From contig CAKQMH010000012.1 of the NCBI GenBank assembly GCA_934254915.1, positions 1-42,637 of the forward strand: DNA of 42,637 nt, read 5' to 3'. This DNA comes from an uncultured Alphaproteobacteria bacterium. GTDB taxonomy: Bacteria; Pseudomonadota; Alphaproteobacteria; RF32; CAG-239. How positions within the stretch are numbered: position 1 is the first letter of the stretch; each line of letters begins with the position of its first letter. The position numbers and the translations under genes were made by a program. Below the pieces are notes generated by a model. The model saw nothing but the letters and a program-made list of their open reading frames with translations, was not told the DNA's origin and did no database searches. This document shows, piece after piece, positions 1-8,900 of the stretch.

Positions 1-7
1 TGCAGAC

Positions 8-37
8 AAAAACAACCGGAGCAGCGGTTGTTTTTAC
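8..37 (+). terminator. Rho-independent terminator of an upstream gene
   Basis: An inverted repeat (ACAACCG / CGGTTGT with flanking A and T runs) and a 6-base loop, followed by a T run. It probably ends a plus-strand gene lying left of the window. The A run on the other side could allow it to work on the minus strand too. Confidence 0.7.
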
Positions 38-61
38 TTAGCAACTCTCTCCGCCATTTTT

Positions 62-92
62 AACCCGTTCTTCGTAACGGGTTTTATTTTTT
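62..92 (+). terminator. Second rho-independent terminator
   Basis: A perfect 8-bp stem (AACCCGTT / AACGGGTT) with a 6-base loop and a T-rich tail. It stands in tandem with the hairpin 27 bases upstream. The remainder of the stretch up to the first gene at 255 shows no ORF and no promoter that I could identify with confidence. Confidence 0.7.
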
Positions 93-254
93 CCGAAACT
101 TTGTTTTTTCTGTTCTGCTTTCACGGCGGAGATCCCCTCAAACTTCGTCATTACTCCTCCCCAAATATCTTGCCGATAATTTGCAAATAGCCAATGAATT
201 ATCTGAAATAATATGCTTTGATAATTATGTATTCACAAGTAAAAGGAATAAAAT

Positions 255-1160
255 ATGAATTCTGATACGGCAGCAGCTTTTTTTGAATTTATTTTTAATC
301 GTCAACTAGTTTGGTATAGGCGCAATGTTTTACAACAGCCAGCCCCTTGGAGTGACGATAAAATTTTGCAGACTTTCAAATTTTGCAATGTTTACCGTGA
401 GCTTGATGCTGGAACTCAAGCTATTTGCCTCTATATAACCAAACCCGATTACTCGGCTGAACAAAAGATTTTTAATATCATCGCTTATCGTTTCTTTAAC
501 CGGCGGGATACAATTGAAAATCTGTTTGGCGGGATGTTAGATCCGCAGCATTTTGATTTCAAAAAGTTGGAAAAACGCTTTGATGAGAAAAAGCGTGAGG
601 GCAATATTTTTTCGAATGCTTACTTGATAACGGCTCATGCGGTTTGTGATTATCGTCCGCATGATAAACATATTCAAATTCTGCAAATGTTGGATAATCT
701 CCGCCCGCAATTAACCGCAATACGGCAAAAGCTGCAAACATCGTCCCCGCAGCAAGGATTAAAAATCATTGAAGAAAATGTTCCATTAGCCGGACCTTTT
801 TTAGCCGGTCAAATTCTGCTGGATATTACCTATGCCGGAGATATCGTCAATTATTCATCCAACGATTTTTTAATTGTCGGTCCGGGGGCGCATTGGGGAC
901 TTAATATTATTTGGGAGCGAAAATTATCTAAAAAAGAGGCTGATGAAGCTTGCCGTTTTTTACACCACAAGCAGCCGCAAGCATTTGAAAATTTGAAAAA
1001 AGCAACCGGAAAAGACTGGCGGACAATATGTTGGAATAATCCGTCTTATCCAAATTTTCCCTATCTAAGTCTTCATGATGTGCAGAACAGTTTGTGTGAG
1101 TTCCGCAAATATTGGCGTTTAAAAAACAATGAAAGCGCCAAGAAAAGATATTATAAATAA
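255..1160 (+). CDS. Putative DNA base hypermodification protein (5-hmdU DNA kinase helical domain-like)
   Basis: A 301-residue soluble protein with no signal peptide or membrane segment. The N-terminal part carries a pattern I associate with the HMUDK_hel / alpha-glutamyl-putrescinyl-thymine pyrophosphorylase superfamily: W20-Y-R-R, then P31-W32-x-D34, then F43-C-N-V-Y-R-x-L-D51. The second half has FLAGQILLDITY followed by a GPGA loop, as expected for the helix-hairpin-helix, DNA-glycosylase-like fold proposed for these proteins. Known members act in phage thymine hypermodification by binding or processing a modified base in DNA. Bacterial chromosomal copies have no established role. The start ATG has AGGA 8 bases upstream. 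It stands alone between tandem terminators and a convergent lipoprotein gene. The family call rests on motif recollection, not a search. Confidence 0.55.
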   Translation: MNSDTAAAFFEFIFNRQLVWYRRNVLQQPAPWSDDKILQTFKFCNVYRELDAGTQAICLYITKPDYSAEQKIFNIIAYRFFNRRDTIENLFGGMLDPQHFDFKKLEKRFDEKKREGNIFSNAYLITAHAVCDYRPHDKHIQILQMLDNLRPQLTAIRQKLQTSSPQQGLKIIEENVPLAGPFLAGQILLDITYAGDIVNYSSNDFLIVGPGAHWGLNIIWERKLSKKEADEACRFLHHKQPQAFENLKKATGKDWRTICWNNPSYPNFPYLSLHDVQNSLCEFRKYWRLKNNESAKKRYYK

Positions 1161-1203
1161 CATACTATTATTAATGTTAATTAATTTATTACATTAAGTT
1201 ATT

Positions 1204-1587
1204 TTAATAACTGACAACACAATCATCACCATTAAAACTATAATCGATAACTATCCCGTTATGAATGGTAAATGAGGTTTTGCAATAATAATCCGAAGAT
1301 TGCGGTTGGTTAGGAAAACCGAAATCAGGTATCGAAATTGCAGGATACCACACCTCGTAAGAATAGGGTTCGGTATCTCCGTCAATCGGACGAGTAGAAA
1401 ATTTTAAATAAGTTATAATCTTACGGCTTGGGGTTAAATAGAAAGTTTTATACGGATACCCCCATGACTGCTGCAAACGTTCTTCCGATTGTCCCAACCA
1501 GGGTTCAAGTGTTTCGGCATAGGTCATTTTTCGGCCGGCACAGGCCGCTAAAACTAAAAAAAAGATTATTCGTACAATCTTGGGCAT
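1204..1587 (-). CDS. Small outer-envelope lipoprotein, conserved unknown
   Basis: A 127-residue protein with a hydrophobic N-terminus ending in the lipobox L-A-A-C (Cys16), so it should be lipidated and exported. The mature part has the pattern E-x-W-L-G-x-(x)5-L-x-x-x-W-G-x-P, which recurs in small proteobacterial lipoproteins and resembles the SmpA/OmlA 'G...V...WG.P' segment. Two cysteines near the C-terminus (in DYYCKT and GDDCVV) may form a disulfide. It is the last gene of the hflX side, 51 bases after the hflX stop. Its Shine-Dalgarno lies inside a perfect hairpin (see 1590-1617). Its function is unknown. Confidence 0.7.
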   Translation of the reverse strand: MPKIVRIIFFLVLAACAGRKMTYAETLEPWLGQSEERLQQSWGYPYKTFYLTPSRKIITYLKFSTRPIDGDTEPYSYEVWYPAISIPDFGFPNQPQSSDYYCKTSFTIHNGIVIDYSFNGDDCVVSY

Positions 1588-1589
1588 TG

Positions 1590-1617
1590 TATATCTCCTA
1601 TCAGTTAGGGAGATATA
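1590..1617 (-). promoter_or_regulatory. Hairpin sequestering the lipoprotein gene's ribosome binding site
   Basis: A perfect 9-bp inverted repeat (TATATCTCC / GGAGATATA) with a 10-base loop lies between the hflX stop and the lipoprotein ATG. On the minus-strand RNA the 3' arm GGAGATATA is itself the Shine-Dalgarno, 7 bases before the ATG. If folded, the site is paired. There is no U run after the stem, so it is not a standard terminator. Confidence 0.6.
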
Positions 1618-1638
1618 ACCGCAAAAACAAATTGCAAG

Positions 1639-2949
1639 CTAGACATTTGGTAGAGATTGCAGCATTTTGGTTAATTTAGCATCAGCGGCTTTATCCAACC
1701 GCAACTTAAACTCGACAAATTTATCAGTATTAACAATGTGCAATACCTCAGCGTGAGCATAAATCCACGATAATAATCTACCCTCGACAACCGGTATTTT
1801 AACATCAATAATCTTAAAGTCCTGCGCTAATTTGTCGTCTAACTGCCGCAAAAATACGGAACATCCCTCTCCACTTAAAGCCGAAATCATAATCATATTG
1901 GGCTTAAGCGCATAATATTGCTGCAAATCAGCCTTAGTTTCAGGTGGAAGCAAGTCAGATTTATTTAACAGCTCAATATAGTTATTTTTCTCCTCAATAT
2001 TATCCAAACCAAGGCTGGATAATACTTTCAGCACATCTTGTTTCTGCTCCTTGGTATCAGGATTAGAAATATCGCGAACATGAACGATAATATCGGCGGC
2101 TAAAACCTCTTCCAAAGTGGCGCGAAAAGCCATAATCAATTCATGCGGCAAATCGGAAATAAAACCTACGGTATCAGACAAAATAACTTCTCGTCCCGAA
2201 GGCAGTCTGACTTTACGCAAAGCCGGGTCTAAGGTGGCAAAGAGCATATCTTTGGCTAGAACATCAGCTGCCGACAACCGGTTGAATAACGATGATTTTC
2301 CGGCGTTGGTGTAACCGACTAAAGCAACTACCGGATAAGGAACTTTTTGACGGGAAGAACGTTGAATAGCACGGGTTTGTTTAACCTTTGACAATTCTTT
2401 TTTGATACGCAAAATCTTGTCATCAATTATACGGCGGTCAAGCTCAATTTGTGTTTCGCCCGGACCGCCCAAAAAACCTGCACCGCCGCGCTGACGTTCA
2501 AGGTGCGTCCAGCTTCGAACAAGACGGCTGCGTTGATAAGTCAGGTGAGCCAATTCGACCTGCAATTTGCCTTCATTGGTTTGGGCACGCTCACCAAAAA
2601 TTTCCAAAATCAGCGCTGTGCGGTCAATAACTTTAAGATTAAGCTTTTTTTCCAAATTGCGCTGTTGGATAGGAGATAACTGTGTATCAACAATCAGTAA
2701 TTCGACATTATACTGTGTAATTATTTGCTGCAACTTATCAATAGCACCCTGCCCGATATAAGTTGCCGGCTTAATGGTGCGAATTTTGACAATTTCGCTA
2801 TAAGCCACATCAAGATTAATTGCGGCTGCCAGCCCTTGAGTCTCGGCCAATCTGTCAGCGGGAGATAAAGCTCCTGCTTCACCGATGACATCAGGAAAAA
2901 TCACGGCAGCAATTGTCTGAAGATTTGAATTAAATTCAATAAACGGCAA
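1639..2949 (-). CDS. hflX: Ribosome-associated GTPase HflX
   Basis: A 436-residue GTPase of usual alphaproteobacterial length. The N-terminal HflX domain covers about residues 1-200 and includes the GGPGETQIELDRR linker. The G domain shows G1 GYTNAGKSS (212-220), G3 DTVGF (259-263) and G4 NKSD. HflX binds the 50S subunit and splits stalled or hibernating ribosomes, for example after heat stress. Translation appears to start at a TTG only 2 bases after the hfq stop, with no strong Shine-Dalgarno, which suggests coupling to hfq. The hfq-hflX pairing is standard in proteobacteria. Confidence 0.97.
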   Translation of the reverse strand: MPFIEFNSNLQTIAAVIFPDVIGEAGALSPADRLAETQGLAAAINLDVAYSEIVKIRTIKPATYIGQGAIDKLQQIITQYNVELLIVDTQLSPIQQRNLEKKLNLKVIDRTALILEIFGERAQTNEGKLQVELAHLTYQRSRLVRSWTHLERQRGGAGFLGGPGETQIELDRRIIDDKILRIKKELSKVKQTRAIQRSSRQKVPYPVVALVGYTNAGKSSLFNRLSAADVLAKDMLFATLDPALRKVRLPSGREVILSDTVGFISDLPHELIMAFRATLEEVLAADIIVHVRDISNPDTKEQKQDVLKVLSSLGLDNIEEKNNYIELLNKSDLLPPETKADLQQYYALKPNMIMISALSGEGCSVFLRQLDDKLAQDFKIIDVKIPVVEGRLLSWIYAHAEVLHIVNTDKFVEFKLRLDKAADAKLTKMLQSLPNV

Positions 2950-2951
2950 GG

Positions 2952-3182
2952 CTATTCTGCGTTATCGGTAATTTCGACCTCAACGGCTTCACCCGGCATA
3001 ATAGTCGAAATTGCATGTTTGTAAATCAGCTGAGTGTGACCATCACGGCGCAACAACAGCGAAAAACTGTCGAACCAGGTTATCAGCCCCTGTAATTTTA
3101 CACCGTTTACCAGAAAAACCGTTACTGAAATTTTATCATCACGAATTTTGTTTAAAAAATCATCTTGAACATTCTGCGACAT
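2952..3182 (-). CDS. hfq: RNA chaperone Hfq
   Basis: A 76-residue protein with the complete Sm fold: Sm1 motif VFLVNGVKLQG and Sm2 motif YKHAIST. It has the short alphaproteobacterial form with little C-terminal tail. Hfq hexamers bind U-rich 3' ends of sRNAs and A-rich mRNA segments to direct pairing and turnover. The tail after the Sm2 motif is acidic (VEVEITDNAE). It is followed after 2 bases by hflX and preceded by 103 bases separating it from trkA, which may hold its own promoter, although I could not identify one clearly. Confidence 0.97.
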   Translation of the reverse strand: MSQNVQDDFLNKIRDDKISVTVFLVNGVKLQGLITWFDSFSLLLRRDGHTQLIYKHAISTIMPGEAVEVEITDNAE

Positions 3183-3285
3183 TATTTTTATCCTTTATTG
3201 GGTTAGTCTGCAATTTAATTCTAACAACATTTTTTAAGATTAGTAAAGTATCGATTGTTTGCAGGGGATAATTTCCGGTTGTAAT

Positions 3286-4644
3286 CTATGACAAGACCTT
3301 TTCAACTTGCTTAATAGCGGAAGAATCAACGTATAACAGAATGACATCATCTTTTATTATTTCGGTTGACGGATTGGGAAAGATAATATCATTACCGCGG
3401 TTGATGGCAAAAATGCGGCTAAATTTATGAAGATTAATTTCACCGATTTTTTTACCGTTAACCAAGCTGTCATCATTGACTTTCATCTCCCAAACCTCGC
3501 CTTGCCCGCGGCTGATGGAATAAGCATTAGAAAGTTTTACTTTGCGGATTTCACGCAACATCTTAGAAATGGTAACCGTGCTGCGGTCAATTAAAATACT
3601 GTCGCCGATGTTGAAAATCAGGTTATTGTAAGAAGGTGTATTAACAACCGAAACAGCAGTCGCCGCTCCGCTTTTGGCTGCCAGCAATGATGCCAGTAAA
3701 TTATCCTTATCATTAGTCGTTACGGCTATACTGACATCGGCGTGGCTGATATCGGCTTCTTCCAAAATCAGGTCGCTCATCAACTCGCCCTGCACAACGA
3801 CAACATGCGATAATTCTTTAGCCAGATTACGAGCAACAGCCAAATCTTCCTCAATTATTTTGCAGCTGATAATACTGTCATCATGTTCTATACTTTGCCC
3901 GATATAGCGAGAAATAGAATTACCGCCAAAGATTACTAAGCGCTCATTAAGCGGCTTGTCCATACCAAAACTGCGTATTGCCTCATCAATATTTTCCGTT
4001 TTAACCAAAATATTAATTTCATCTTCCGGTTCTATGGCGTCATAAGCCTCCGGAATAAAACTATTGCCGTTTCTGGTTATGTTAATTACGGTTGTTTCCA
4101 GATTTTCGGTCATACGGCTCAGCTGCATCAGCGGAATTTTTACTAACGGTGATTCTGAATTAATTTTTAAGGTAACAATCGTATATTTTTCCTGCAAAAC
4201 CGGAATAATTCCCGCACTACCAGCATATTTAACCGTACGAAGTATCATTTCGGCAATAGCAATATCCGGTGAAATAATCATATCAATCGGCAAATGATTG
4301 TCGCTGTAAAGCGTTTCCCACAAAGGGTCAAGGAAATCATTACTGTCAATGCGGGCAATTTTGAGCGGAAGTTGGAATAAGCTGTGAGCGACCTGACAAG
4401 CAACCATATTGACTTCATCGCTGTCGGTCACCGCCAAAAGCATATCGGCGGCATCAGCTCCGGCACGGTCCAGAATATCGGGATGCGAAGCTTCGCCCAA
4501 AACCGGCAAGACATCAAATTCCTGAGCAATTTCATCAAGATGACGTTGGTTTTTATCAATAACGACAATATCATTATTACCTTTAACCAGATAACTTACA
4601 ATACTGCGTCCAACGCTGCCGGCTCCACATACGATAATTTTCAT
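3286..4644 (-). CDS. trkA: Trk potassium-uptake regulator TrkA
   Basis: A 452-residue protein with two tandem RCK units. The first Rossmann domain begins at residue 1 with G-A-G-S-V-G (7-12) followed by an acidic strand end (VVIDKN). The second begins near residue 235 (LVIFGGNSISR). Each is followed by a TrkA-C regulatory domain. TrkA forms the cytoplasmic NAD(H)/ATP-binding ring that gates a TrkH/TrkG K+ channel. The channel gene itself is not in the window. In most alphaproteobacteria trkA follows ntrBC-ntrYX in the dusB operon. Here it follows dusB by only 9 bases, so the nitrogen-regulatory block is missing. Confidence 0.95.
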   Translation of the reverse strand: MKIIVCGAGSVGRSIVSYLVKGNNDIVVIDKNQRHLDEIAQEFDVLPVLGEASHPDILDRAGADAADMLLAVTDSDEVNMVACQVAHSLFQLPLKIARIDSNDFLDPLWETLYSDNHLPIDMIISPDIAIAEMILRTVKYAGSAGIIPVLQEKYTIVTLKINSESPLVKIPLMQLSRMTENLETTVINITRNGNSFIPEAYDAIEPEDEINILVKTENIDEAIRSFGMDKPLNERLVIFGGNSISRYIGQSIEHDDSIISCKIIEEDLAVARNLAKELSHVVVVQGELMSDLILEEADISHADVSIAVTTNDKDNLLASLLAAKSGAATAVSVVNTPSYNNLIFNIGDSILIDRSTVTISKMLREIRKVKLSNAYSISRGQGEVWEMKVNDDSLVNGKKIGEINLHKFSRIFAINRGNDIIFPNPSTEIIKDDVILLYVDSSAIKQVEKVLS

Positions 4645-4653
4645 ATTTGCCTC

Positions 4654-5619
4654 TTATTCTTCCATACAACTGTCAAAAAAGCGATTAATTTCAGCTAAAG
4701 CATCAGGAATATTATTAATTCGCACATAATTTTCCCGAAAACGTCGAGCATCGCGCAAGTTTTTGCAATACCAACAGACATATTTGCGAGATATACCCAA
4801 AGCTAATTTTTCACCATAATAACTCTTTAATCCTTTAATATGGGTTAACAAGGCCTGTTTAACAAGAGGAAGCGGCATGGGGTTCGGCAGCTGTCCGGTG
4901 GTAAGATATTCGTGAATTTGAGCAATAAGCCACGGGCAGCCAAGTGCAGCTCTACCGACCATAACGCCGTCAGACTTAGTGTAATCCAGCATCTGCTTAG
5001 CCTTTAGCGGCGAAGTGACATCACCGTTACCGATAACCGGAATTTTGACAGCCGATTTGACAGCCGCAATAATATCCCAATCCGCCGTACCGGCATAAAA
5101 ATCCGAACGGGTACGTCCGTGGATGGTAACATATGATGCTCCGCAGTCCTCGCACATCTGTGCAAACTCAACCGCATTAACCGCATTGTGATCCCAACCT
5201 TTACGAAACTTAACGCTGACCGGAAGTTTTACGGACTTGACAACTTTTTGAATAATCGCCGCGGCTAAAGGAATATCTTTCATTAAATAAGAGCCGGACT
5301 GATTACCGACAATTTTTTTTACCGGACATCCCATATTAATATCCAAAGAATGGGCGCCCAATTCCGCCGCAAAAACAGCAGCTTCGGCAAACAGATCCGG
5401 ATTACCGCCGACCAGTTGCACTACTACCGGATATGGCTCGTCACGAACATCGGCGATGCGATAGGTTTTGGGATTTTGCCGTGAAAGAGCATTAATAGCC
5501 ACCATTTCCGAAACCATAACCCCTTTCCCGAAAGACGACACCAGATTACGCATCGGCTTATCGGTTATTCCGGCCATGGGAGCTAAAAAAACATTACTGT
5601 CAAAGTCTAGTATCGGCAT
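4654..5619 (-). CDS. dusB: tRNA-dihydrouridine synthase DusB
   Basis: A 321-residue FMN-dependent TIM-barrel enzyme that reduces uridine to dihydrouridine in the tRNA D-loop. The signature DINMGCPVKK is present with catalytic Cys98, as are the FMN-site segments LAPMAGITDKP at the N-terminus, HGRTR, and IGNGDV. The C-terminal helical tRNA-binding domain carries RKYVCWYCK. The family's other name, NifR3, comes from its place upstream of ntrBC in alphaproteobacteria. Its ATG overlaps the stop of the preceding 115-residue gene by one base (TGATG), so the two are translationally coupled. Confidence 0.95.
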   Translation of the reverse strand: MPILDFDSNVFLAPMAGITDKPMRNLVSSFGKGVMVSEMVAINALSRQNPKTYRIADVRDEPYPVVVQLVGGNPDLFAEAAVFAAELGAHSLDINMGCPVKKIVGNQSGSYLMKDIPLAAAIIQKVVKSVKLPVSVKFRKGWDHNAVNAVEFAQMCEDCGASYVTIHGRTRSDFYAGTADWDIIAAVKSAVKIPVIGNGDVTSPLKAKQMLDYTKSDGVMVGRAALGCPWLIAQIHEYLTTGQLPNPMPLPLVKQALLTHIKGLKSYYGEKLALGISRKYVCWYCKNLRDARRFRENYVRINNIPDALAEINRFFDSCMEE

Positions 5620-5966
5620 CAGATTTTAAAATCAAACTCACGGTTATTCTTAAACATAAAATCAAGCAACACTGTCGGCTCACGATTAATATTATCCGCT
5701 TGTGAATAGCTTGAGGCGGCGTAAGATGCAGTCGGCTTAAGCTCATCCCACGAAGTATAGTCGCTTAATTGGTAAGAAACTGAAGCCGACAACAAATTGT
5801 AAGCGTAATTGTTCAGGCGGCTGTAACCGTAATCATACGCTTTTTCAGAATTTTTATCATCAATTATGGCGGTACGCGAGTTCGAACGCGACTTTATCTG
5901 CTCAACCGAATAAGATATTTGTTGATGCAGACTGCTGATATAATCATTTACGTGCATTCGGCTCAT
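5619..5966 (-). CDS. Uncharacterised 115-residue protein
   Basis: A small soluble protein rich in Ser, Tyr and Asn, with no signal peptide, membrane segment or motif that I recognise. The middle (about residues 35-85) has many aromatic residues, with YDYGYSRLNNYAYN followed by SVSYQLSDYTSWDEL. It starts 9 bases after the stop of the giant coiled-coil gene and overlaps dusB by one base, so it sits inside a tight operon, which supports it being a real gene. A function linked to the coiled-coil protein is possible from position only. Confidence 0.7.
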   Translation of the reverse strand: MSRMHVNDYISSLHQQISYSVEQIKSRSNSRTAIIDDKNSEKAYDYGYSRLNNYAYNLLSASVSYQLSDYTSWDELKPTASYAASSYSQADNINREPTVLLDFMFKNNREFDFKI

Positions 5967-5975
5967 TTACCAACC

Positions 5976-8900
5976 CTAGTTAAGTTTATCTAAAGTTTTA
6001 GCTAAAATGTAGTACAATTTACCAATGTCGGCACCGGAAATGACTGAAAGCAAGACGCCGGAATGCTCGCTGGCTTTTGCCCGTTCGACAAGAGTTTCAA
6101 ACTCGGACAGATAATTGCTTACCAGCAAACGAAAATCATGATTCTTTTCATATTCACTGCGAATGGCGTTTATCTGTTGTTTGGTCATATTGCGTGACAA
6201 ATAGCGGACAAATACCGAGGTATCACCATTATAAAACTTTTTCCACAAATCTTCTTCATCTTTAGGATTGAAGACGCGATTGATATCAACCGAAATGGTT
6301 TCCATGCGTTCAATAATGCCGGAAGCATTTTTGAGGAAACTGTCAATTTGGATTCCCTGATAAGCCTGCTGTAAGTTTTGCAAAGTCGTATCCGCTTTTT
6401 GGGTATGATCATTAAGTTCTTTAATTTGCGCAGCGACAACTTCATTGAAGTGCAATGACTGTTTGACTATATTATCCCCGCGTTTATCAAATTCTTTAGT
6501 GCTTTCGACCAGTTCGGTCATAGCGCCATGAACTTTGCTGACAGTATCTTCGGTAGCAGCGACCAAAACACCGGATTGTTTAATAAATACCTCGCCGGAA
6601 GTGCGTATTTCATTGGAAATACGTTCAGCATTAGCCGAAATTTCACCCATTGTTGCCCGCAGCTTGTCACCGGAATTTTCAAAATGAGCGGCACTGATTT
6701 TGGTTGCTTCCTCCAGTTGAAGGCCGAGATTTTTGAGGTTTTCGCCCAAGCCTTTAACCTTATCATAGGCAATATTAGCACGATCCGACAAAGCTGACGA
6801 GGTTTCATTCAACACAGTATTGAAACAATCAACCAGTTTCTTGGTATCATCAGAAATTTTAACCATTTTATCGCTTTGTTCACTGATGAGGTTATTGATT
6901 TCGATAACACCGGTACTGGTTTCGGCGGTAACGGTATTAAAACCGGCCAAATATTTTTCATATTCTTTGAATACGCCGCCGATATTATCGGAAGAGTGAT
7001 GAATGGTTGCATCCAAATCTTCACTGCATTGACTTAAACTCATATTAACCTGTTCGATGTTCTTAATCGAGTTCTTTGTGGTCTTTTGAACATCTTCACC
7101 GGCTTTAATCAGACGATCACCCAAGACATCAAACTCATAAGCAATTTTGGTGGTGGTATCAAAAATATTGTCGGTATTAGATTTAAAGTTATCGTTTATT
7201 TCTTTGATTTTTTGCGCAACATCCGTAGCGGCGTCAGTTAAATATTTATATTGCTGCGCCAAAGAGGCTTCGCCCAAACGAGTTTGCGCCGACAAGGTAT
7301 TCACCGCATCGGTTAAGCTGTCGCGCTGATGTTCCAACATCTGTTTTATATCATCAGCCTGCAATTTGGCTTTAACCAACGAAACATCCATATTTTTAAG
7401 CTGATCATCCATCATCTTATTGAGATTTTTGGTTTCGGACGACAAATCGCTGTTAGCAGTCTGCAGCTTGCCGCAACTGCCTAAAATAATATCGGCCGAA
7501 TTGCTGCTTTCTTCACGAATATTTTTAACGGTAGAGCCGAACAAATCAACCTTGGCCTGAATGTTGTCGGCAATCGCCGAAAAATCGTTGGCAACGGAGG
7601 TTACCAAGTCTCTGACAAACGTATTTTTCTGACCTAACAAGGTTTCCATCTCGGCCAATTTATCTATTGAGCGATTTGAATTATTAACTACGGCTTCACT
7701 GTGCTTAGCCGCATCCTCTTCCAAAGAAGTCATACGGGCAAAAACCTTATCCGCGTTCTGATCAATAATGGCAATTTGTTTTTTCAAAGCTTCGCTCATT
7801 GAAACCGTATTTTCCGAAAGTTTGTCACAAAGTCCGAAAAATTCATTTTCCTGCTGTTTGAACAAAAATCCGAGCGCCGCAGCCTTATCATCAAGCGACT
7901 GAACGACATCAGATACATAGCTTACCGTATTTTCGGCCACATTGCGCAGAACGGAATTTTGCGTTTCAAAAGAAGAGGTCAGTTGTTCAAAAATATTATT
8001 GGAATTACCGGTAGCTTTATCAATCTCCTGAGCCTGACGAGTAAGGACATTATTGACAGCATTAGCGCGTTCGGTAATTACTTTCGACAATTCATCCATA
8101 TTTTGCGATTGTGATGACAATATATTTTCAAACTGCGTAACTTTAGTCAAAGTCCGGTTGGTCGAGGTATCAAATTTAGTCGACTGTTCTTCAAGGTTTT
8201 CATTGATATTTTGGGCTTTAGCTACAACCTCTTCACAAGAAGAAAGCATTTCGCTCAATTGGTGTTTAAATTTATTAACCGCCGTGCCGGCATCTTGTTC
8301 TAAAGTTGCCGAAGCTTTAGATAATTCATCAATCTGCCGTTTCAATTCAAGCTTGATTTCCTCAACCCGATTAGCCGAATTGGTGATATTACGCTGCTGT
8401 TGCGAAAGAGCTGCTTCACTAATCTGACTTTGCGAAACCACAATTGACGAAGCTTCACTGAGCGCGGTGGAGTATTTATTCATATTATCACCGGCTTCGT
8501 TCATTTGTTTGATGGAACTTTCCGCCTGATTTCTGACGTTATCAGAAGCTTTAAATAACTCATCATTCAATTCTTCAATTTGTGCTTTAGCATCGGCAAT
8601 AATTTGGCTGACGGCCTCGTGACGAGAGGTTAACTCGTCCGCAGCTTGCGACGATTTAGCAAAGACATCCACCGAAATGTCACTAAGCCGTTTGGCCTTG
8701 TCTTCCAGATTTTCGGCAAAAGAACTGATATTATCATTAGCCAATTCTGATTTTTCATGCAAAGAATCAATATTATTTTGCAACGCAGCATCAACCCGTT
8801 GTAACGAAGAAACGACACCGTCCGCAACTTGTGATAGCTCATCAACCTGCATGGCAACGCTTTCGGCCAGATTGTTGCTTCTGACTTTGACCTTGTCGAT

